A stretch of 64,000 nucleotides of DNA from Sulfurivirga caldicuralii (GTDB lineage Bacteria; Pseudomonadota; Gammaproteobacteria; Thiomicrospirales; Thiomicrospiraceae), in assembly GCF_900141795.1 (NCBI RefSeq), contig NZ_FSRE01000002.1, positions 186,001-250,000 on the forward strand, given 5' to 3'. Positions 59,611-64,000 of this stretch are shown here, one piece after another (positions within the stretch are counted from its first letter, which is position 1; the number at the start of each line of letters is the position of its first letter). The notes under the pieces were generated by a model. The model searched no databases. It was not told where the DNA came from and saw nothing but the letters and a program-made list of their open reading frames with translations. The position numbers were made by a program, and so were the translations under genes.

Positions 59611-60881
59611 AACGGTTTCCGCTGCTGTGGCTCCCGCTGTGGCTGATCAGTCTGAGTGGACTTGCAGCGGAGACATCGAAAGCACCGCCACTGCCTGATC
59701 CGCTTACGCTGGAGGCGGTGCTGCAGCATGCCGATCAGACGCCGCCGGAAGTCTTGCTATTGCGTGCCAGCTCCGCGATGCTGGCGGCCCAGCAGCAGGC
59801 CAATGAAACGGCGACGGCGCCGCGCGCTTCACTCTCCGGCTCGCTGGGTCGCCATGAATTTCAGGGCGACGACCACGCCTATCACACGCTCTATCTCAAC
59901 CTCTCCCAGTTGCTGTACGATCAGAATCGCAGCGGTGCCCTGAATGCTGCACTGGAAACCCAGCGCAAGGCTGTTGAAATGCGCGAAGCGGACGCCCGTC
60001 AACGCTACCGGCGTCAACTGATGCGCGCCTTTTTTGACGTCATTCTGGCCGATCTGGACTACCGCCGCCTGAATGAGAAGATGGCGGTGGTCTATGTGAC
60101 CCTTGATCGCATGCGTAATCGCCACGCGTTGGGCTCCATTTCCGATGTGGAACTGGCCCGGCAGGAAAAGGATTATCAGCAGCTGCTGCTGCAGCGGGAT
60201 CAGGCGGAAAAGCGTCAACGGGAAAAGCGTGTGCTGCTGGCAGTGCTCATGGGGCGCCCCGATGCCCTGATCGATAGCGTCAAGCCACCCAGACTATCGC
60301 CTTTCAAACGTTCTCTGCCGTCGCTGGAAAAGTTGATGGCGCGGGCGACGCAGCAGGCAGCGACACTGCAGGCGCTGCGTACCGAGTTGGCCGCACTTGA
60401 GTACAAGACGCAATGGGCGCGTCGGAGCAGCCCCATTACCTTGGAGGCGGTCGGACAGGGCGGCATTCGCCATTATGAAAACGAAATCGACAAGGATCGC
60501 TGGAATGTGGCATTACAGCTGAATGTTCCCCTCTACGATGGCGGTGCCACGAATGCCGCCCTGGCACAGGTGGCGGCGGAGCGGCTTAAGCTGCGGGCGC
60601 AGCTGGGCCAAACGCAGCGATCGGTGCAGCAGCGCGTCGTGCAGCTGTGGCGGCAACTGGCCAGCATGAACCGAGAGCTGGCGTTTCTCAAGGCCTACAG
60701 CAACTTTGTGGACCTCAACTACATGCTCAAGCAGGGTCTGTACGAAAACGAAGAGCGTACCGATCTGGGGGATGCCATGATCGAGCAGTCGGAATATGAC
60801 TATCGCATGGCCGAGGCGCGTTTTCGCTATGCTCTGCTCTGGCAGGAACTGGACGATTTGATAGGAGGCAAACAGCCATGA
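59607..60881 (+). CDS. TolC-like outer-membrane efflux channel protein
   Basis: This 424-aa protein has a signal peptide (MKRFPLLWLPLWLISLSGLAA) and two outer-membrane efflux repeats with long coiled coils. It is only distantly similar to the TolC at 32678. The segments HALGSISDVELARQEKDYQ and YENEERTDLGDAMIEQSEYDYRMAEARFRYALL occupy the equivalent repeat positions. It belongs to a group with a small adaptor next door (4-nt overlap) and no inner-membrane pump. Confidence 0.87.
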   Translation: MKRFPLLWLPLWLISLSGLAAETSKAPPLPDPLTLEAVLQHADQTPPEVLLLRASSAMLAAQQQANETATAPRASLSGSLGRHEFQGDDHAYHTLYLNLSQLLYDQNRSGALNAALETQRKAVEMREADARQRYRRQLMRAFFDVILADLDYRRLNEKMAVVYVTLDRMRNRHALGSISDVELARQEKDYQQLLLQRDQAEKRQREKRVLLAVLMGRPDALIDSVKPPRLSPFKRSLPSLEKLMARATQQAATLQALRTELAALEYKTQWARRSSPITLEAVGQGGIRHYENEIDKDRWNVALQLNVPLYDGGATNAALAQVAAERLKLRAQLGQTQRSVQQRVVQLWRQLASMNRELAFLKAYSNFVDLNYMLKQGLYENEERTDLGDAMIEQSEYDYRMAEARFRYALLWQELDDLIGGKQP

Positions 60882-61378
60882 AACGCGGACTGTTGGGCGC
60901 AGCACTTCTTTTGAGTGCTGCCATGACGCTGGCTGCCGAGCCGGTAAAGGTCGGTGCGCTGGTCACCGGCATGATCGAGGCCATGCCGGTAAAGGCAGGG
61001 GATGTGGTCAAGCGCGGTGCGCTGCTGTTTCGTGTGGACATGGCCATGTGGAAGGCGCGCCGTGCCGAGCTGGCGGCGCAAGTGGCGCTGCGCAAAGCGC
61101 AGCTGGAGGATGCCCAGCGGGATCTGGCCGAGCAGCAGGACCTTTATGATCGCACCGTTCTGGCTACGCGGGCTCTGCAGCGCTCGCAGACCAGAGTCGC
61201 CATCGCCAAAGCACAGCTGCAGGCCGCGCAAGCTGCATTGCAAGCGCATCAGGCATGGAAACGCTACTACGAAGTGCGCGCACCCTTCAAGGCGCGGGTG
61301 AAGGCAATACAAACGCCGGCCGGAAGCACCGTTTACCGCGAAAATACCCCGGTAATGCTGCTGGAGCCTGCATCATGA
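60878..61378 (+). CDS. Minimal HlyD/RND-adaptor-like periplasmic protein
   Basis: This 166-aa protein has a signal peptide (MKRGLLGAALLLSAAMTLA). It continues with a lipoyl half-motif (GMIEAMPVKAGDVVKRGALLFRVD), a coiled coil at ~50-125, and the return lipoyl half (APFKARVKAIQTPAGSTVYRENTPVMLLE). The beta-barrel and membrane-proximal domains of normal adaptors are absent, about half the usual length. The reading frame is clean with no sign of a frameshift, so it appears to be a naturally minimal form. Confidence 0.83.
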   Translation: MKRGLLGAALLLSAAMTLAAEPVKVGALVTGMIEAMPVKAGDVVKRGALLFRVDMAMWKARRAELAAQVALRKAQLEDAQRDLAEQQDLYDRTVLATRALQRSQTRVAIAKAQLQAAQAALQAHQAWKRYYEVRAPFKARVKAIQTPAGSTVYRENTPVMLLEPAS

Positions 61379-61638
61379 ATGGGTGGGCACTGAAGCTGCG
61401 TTATGCACGCAAATACTGGAAGCTGTTGATTCACCTGACCTTCAAGACACGCCACTTTGGCGTCAACAACCGCTGGTGGGTGGCTCAGCCGTCGGCCATC
61501 GGCTGGCAGCCATGGCAGATCCTGTGGGGCATCGTTACCGTGATGCCCATCGTGCGCAATGTGCAGTCGCTCAAGGTGCGCAGTTGCATCGGCTGGATCC
61601 CTCACGACGAGTGTGAAGCACTGGGACTGATGCGATGA
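61375..61638 (+). CDS. Uncharacterised 87-aa protein, Trp-rich
   Basis: The start at 61375 overlaps the adaptor stop by 4 nt. The protein is basic and Trp-rich (FGVNNRWWVAQPSAIGWQPWQILWGIV), with one moderately hydrophobic stretch at ~46-60 and two Cys near the C-terminus (RSCIGWIPHDEC). It has no signal peptide. I do not recognise a family. It overlaps the ankyrin gene by 4 nt, which supports real translation. Confidence 0.65.
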   Translation: MNGWALKLRYARKYWKLLIHLTFKTRHFGVNNRWWVAQPSAIGWQPWQILWGIVTVMPIVRNVQSLKVRSCIGWIPHDECEALGLMR

Positions 61639-62345
61639 GACGACTTTTCTGGACGGGCTTGTTGATCATGGTATTGCTGGGCGCTGCTCGGGCGGAAACG
61701 CCGGCGGGCAAGGCACTGCTGCAGGCATGCCAGCAGCAGGGATTGAGTGCACTGCAACAGGCGGATCGCAGCCTGCTGGATGCCGATGATCAGTACGCCC
61801 TGTGGGCCCTGGCGGCAAAACGCAACTGGCCATTTGATGCAGTGCGCAAACTGCTGCCGGTAGATGTGGTGGGGCCCTATGGGCGCACCATCGCCTGGCC
61901 TGCTGCAGAATACGGCCGACTGGGCTGGCTCAAGGCACTTGAGCCGAAGTTGTTGAGCGTGCAGGATGATCAGGACCAGACCCCGCTGATGCAGGCAGCC
62001 TGGTCAGGTCAGCTGGAGGCTGTGAAGTGGCTGGCAGCGCATGGCGGTCGGCTGGATGCCCATAATCGAACGGGCTGGACGTCGCTGCATATGGCGCTGT
62101 TCAACGATCAGCTGGACGTGGTTGATTGGCTGCTGGCACAGCAGGTGCCGGTCACCGGAGAGACCCGCCGTGGCTGGACCACGGTTTCACTGGCCGTTGC
62201 CGGCGGGCACTGTCAATTACTGCCGCGCCTGCTGAAAGCCGGCGCGGACAAAAACACCCCGGTGCAGATCGGAGGGCAGACCTTTCGGCCGGATGAGCTG
62301 GCCAAATCCCTTGGGATGCGCGACTGCCTGAAGTGGCTTCAGTAG
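61635..62345 (+). CDS. Exported ankyrin-repeat protein
   Basis: This 236-aa protein has a signal peptide (LFWTGLLIMVLLGAARA). Three to four ankyrin repeats follow, clearest at QDQTPLMQAAWSGQLEAVKWLAAHGGRLDAHN (~115-146), TGWTSLHMALFNDQLDVVDWLLAQQVPV and RGWTTVSLAVAGGHCQLLPRLLKAGAD. Periplasmic ankyrin proteins often protect or scaffold enzymes. It ends the cluster from 56797. Confidence 0.9.
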   Translation: MRRLFWTGLLIMVLLGAARAETPAGKALLQACQQQGLSALQQADRSLLDADDQYALWALAAKRNWPFDAVRKLLPVDVVGPYGRTIAWPAAEYGRLGWLKALEPKLLSVQDDQDQTPLMQAAWSGQLEAVKWLAAHGGRLDAHNRTGWTSLHMALFNDQLDVVDWLLAQQVPVTGETRRGWTTVSLAVAGGHCQLLPRLLKAGADKNTPVQIGGQTFRPDELAKSLGMRDCLKWLQ

Positions 62346-62369
62346 CCGATCTTTCAGGTTTTTGAGCAG

Positions 62370-62397
62370 AAAAGAGGCGGCCCCCATAGGGCCGCCT
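62370..62397 (-). terminator. Terminator of proS
   Basis: The 9-bp perfect stem AGGCGGCCC/GGGCCGCCT with a 5-nt loop is followed on the minus strand by CTTTTC. It lies 2 nt after the proS stop and 29 nt after the convergent ankyrin stop. Confidence 0.75.
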
Positions 62398-62399
62398 GA

Positions 62400-64000
62400 T
62401 CAGTTCTCGGCGAGCAGCGCCTGCAGGCGCTCCACCACTTCATCCACCGGCAGGGCAGCCTCTTCACCGCTGCGGCGGTTCTTGTACTCCACTACGCCCT
62501 TGTCCAGGCCGCGATCGCCCACCACGAGGCGGTGTGGGATGCCGATCAGCTCCATGTCGTTGAACATGACCCCTGGACGTTCGTTACGGTCGTCAAACAG
62601 CACTTCGATGCCCGCCGCCTGCAGGTCTGCATACAGCTTTTCAGCCGCTTCGCGCACGCGGGGCGACTTGTGCAGCTGCATGGGGATCAGTGCCACCTGG
62701 AAGGGGGCGATGGCCTCGGGCCAGACAATGCCGCGCTCGTCGTGGTTCTGTTCGATGGCGGCTGCCACCACCCGGCTCACGCCGATGCCGTAGCAACCCA
62801 TCTGCAGTACGGTTGCCTTGCCCTGTTCGTTGAGCACGGTGGCGTTGAGCGCCTTGGAGTACTTGTCTCCCAGCTGGAAGATATGGCCTACTTCGATGCC
62901 GCGGCGGATCTGCAGCACGCCCTTTCCGTCTGGGGAAGGGTCGCCTTCTACCACATTGCGCAGGTCGGCAACATCGCTGATCTGCGCATCGCGTTCCCAG
63001 TTGGTGCCAGTATAGTGGTAGTCATCTTCGTTGGCGCCGCAGACGAAATCGGCCATGACATTGGCGCTGCGATCGATGATGACGGGGATCTTCAGCCCCA
63101 CGGGGCCGATGGAGCCGGCGCCGGCACCAGCCACCTTGCGCAGTTCCTCTTCGCTGGCGAAGGTGAGCGGTGCAGCGACGAGAGGGTGCTTTTCTGCCTT
63201 GATTTCGTTGAGTTCGTGATCACCGCGCAGGCATAGCGCCACAAAGGGGGCGTCCTCGCTGGCGCCATGGACGATCAGGGTCTTGAGCGCCTGGGTGGGC
63301 GCCACCTTCAGATAGTCGCACACGTCCTTGATGCTGTACACGCCGGGCGTATGCACCTTTTCCAGCGGCTTTGAGGGCGCCGGGCGTTCCACCGCAGGCG
63401 CAACGGCTTCCGCCAGTTCCACGTTGGCGGCATAGTCGCTTTCGGTGGAGAAGGCGATGGCGTCTTCGCCGGAGTTGGCCAGTACGTGGAATTCATGGCT
63501 GGCATCGCCGCCAATGCTGCCCGTGTCGGCCAGAACGGGGCGGAAATCCAGCCCCATGCGGCTGAAGATGCGGCTGTAAGTGTCGTACATCACCTGATAG
63601 GTCTCTGCCAGCGAGTCGCGGTCCAGATGGAAGGAGTAGGCATCCTTCATCAGGAACTCACGTGCACGCATCACGCCGAAGCGGGGGCGGATCTCGTCAC
63701 GGAATTTGGTCTGAATCTGATAGAAATTGGCCGGCAGCTGCTTGTAGCTGCGGATTTCGCGGCGCACCAGGTCGGTAATGACCTCCTCGTGGGTGGGCCC
63801 CAGCACGAAATCACGCTGATGACGGTCCTTGAAGCGCAGCAGCTCCGGGCCATAGTCGTCCCAGCGACCTGACTCCTGCCACAGTTCGGCCGGCTGCACC
63901 ACGGGCATGAGCACTTCCTGGGCACCGGAGGCGTCCATTTCCTCGCGAATGATGCGCTCCACCTTGCGCAATACGCGCAGCCCCAGCGGCAGCCAGGTGT
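62400..64000 (-). CDS. proS: Prolyl-tRNA synthetase (5' truncated by window edge)
   Basis: This cytoplasmic class IIa synthetase charges tRNA-Pro; two of its substrate tRNAs are in this window. About 533 of ~570 residues are visible. The reading frame is open to the window edge, with [16 protein letters not shown] near the cut. Motif 2 is [28 protein letters not shown]. The YbaK-like editing insertion is at about residues 225-385 of the full protein, the prokaryote-type arrangement. The C-terminal anticodon domain holds PFQVALIPM and [29 protein letters not shown]. The start codon lies beyond the window. Confidence 0.96.
   Translation of the reverse strand, partial: TWLPLGLRVLRKVERIIREEMDASGAQEVLMPVVQPAELWQESGRWDDYGPELLRFKDRHQRDFVLGPTHEEVITDLVRREIRSYKQLPANFYQIQTKFRDEIRPRFGVMRAREFLMKDAYSFHLDRDSLAETYQVMYDTYSRIFSRMGLDFRPVLADTGSIGGDASHEFHVLANSGEDAIAFSTESDYAANVELAEAVAPAVERPAPSKPLEKVHTPGVYSIKDVCDYLKVAPTQALKTLIVHGASEDAPFVALCLRGDHELNEIKAEKHPLVAAPLTFASEEELRKVAGAGAGSIGPVGLKIPVIIDRSANVMADFVCGANEDDYHYTGTNWERDAQISDVADLRNVVEGDPSPDGKGVLQIRRGIEVGHIFQLGDKYSKALNATVLNEQGKATVLQMGCYGIGVSRVVAAAIEQNHDERGIVWPEAIAPFQVALIPMQLHKSPRVREAAEKLYADLQAAGIEVLFDDRNERPGVMFNDMELIGIPHRLVVGDRGLDKGVVEYKNRRSGEEAALPVDEVVERLQALLAEN

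Noticed and set aside
60878-61378. Adaptor gene as a frameshifted or truncated HlyD pseudogene
   Set aside because: The short protein contains both lipoyl halves and a full coiled coil, and it starts and ends with clean 4-nt overlaps. No remaining adaptor domains are encoded downstream in any frame I could see.

Overview
The window looks like a chromosomal segment of a GC-rich gammaproteobacterium. The evidence is an Hda homologue with a QLPLNI clamp-binding motif, the hflK-hflC-DUF2065-hisZ-purA order, the lepA-lepB-rnc-era-recO-pdxJ operon, a UmuDC pair, HisZ, and class-typical TrxC, PgpA, Psd, PurM and PurN. Genus and order cannot be fixed from the sequence. There is no rRNA, CRISPR array, prophage or recognisable transposase. 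Nearly all genes are ordinary chromosomal genes packed tightly, with many 4-base ATGA overlaps.

Layout. 1-1221: 3' part of folD on the minus strand, then a tRNA-Pro/Arg/His operon with a near-consensus promoter. 1.3-5.2 kb: FadL-type porin, trxC, an internally duplicated 157-aa protein behind a two-terminator interval, then psd-PII on the minus strand. 5.2-8.6 kb: argG, pgpA, a rhodanese and a dicarboxylate symporter. 8.7-14.4 kb: the lepA-pdxJ operon. 14.5-21.1 kb: a PAS-GGDEF protein with a degenerate active site, an FKBP isomerase, the hemJ/Asp-box protein/rimO/acyP/thpR operon, and a patatin. 21.2-25.3 kb: trhP, tRNA-Pro(CGG), a ferredoxin, a GST, an unknown secreted protein and a UbiA prenyltransferase. 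25.5-39.9 kb: one nearly gapless run of 14 genes, starting at a TetR operator and carrying an RND pump, cysM, an exonuclease, a CYTH protein, TolC, a peptide ABC uptake system, a YkuD enzyme, nagZ and mscS. 40-51.6 kb: a zinc-type (CZB) chemoreceptor, murB, an NSS transporter, hflK-hflC-DUF2065-hisZ-purA, and ppiD. 51.6-56.7 kb (minus strand): umuDC, dcd, DUF3108, purN and purM. 56.8-62.3 kb: DUF2066, hda and a six-gene envelope cluster. 62.4-64 kb: 5'-truncated proS.

How genes work together. The most coherent functional group is 33988-38764. It contains a peptide-binding lipoprotein, a YkuD L,D-peptidase with no signal peptide, two Dpp-type permeases and NagZ, which together look like a muropeptide uptake and recycling unit. 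The least explained group is 58580-62345: two thioredoxin-fold proteins, a TolC-like channel, a minimal HlyD-like adaptor with no pump, an unknown 87-aa protein and an ankyrin protein, nearly all predicted exported.

Two dispersed repeat families stand out. One is a ~21-nt G/C-rich sequence (core AAAAAGTCGGGGACCCCC) present five times, once in frame inside thpR and once as the start of the YkuD gene. The other is a ~129-nt element present twice (650-778 and 25317-25444). Its central 8-bp hairpin is kept although the stem sequence differs between copies, which suggests selection on structure.
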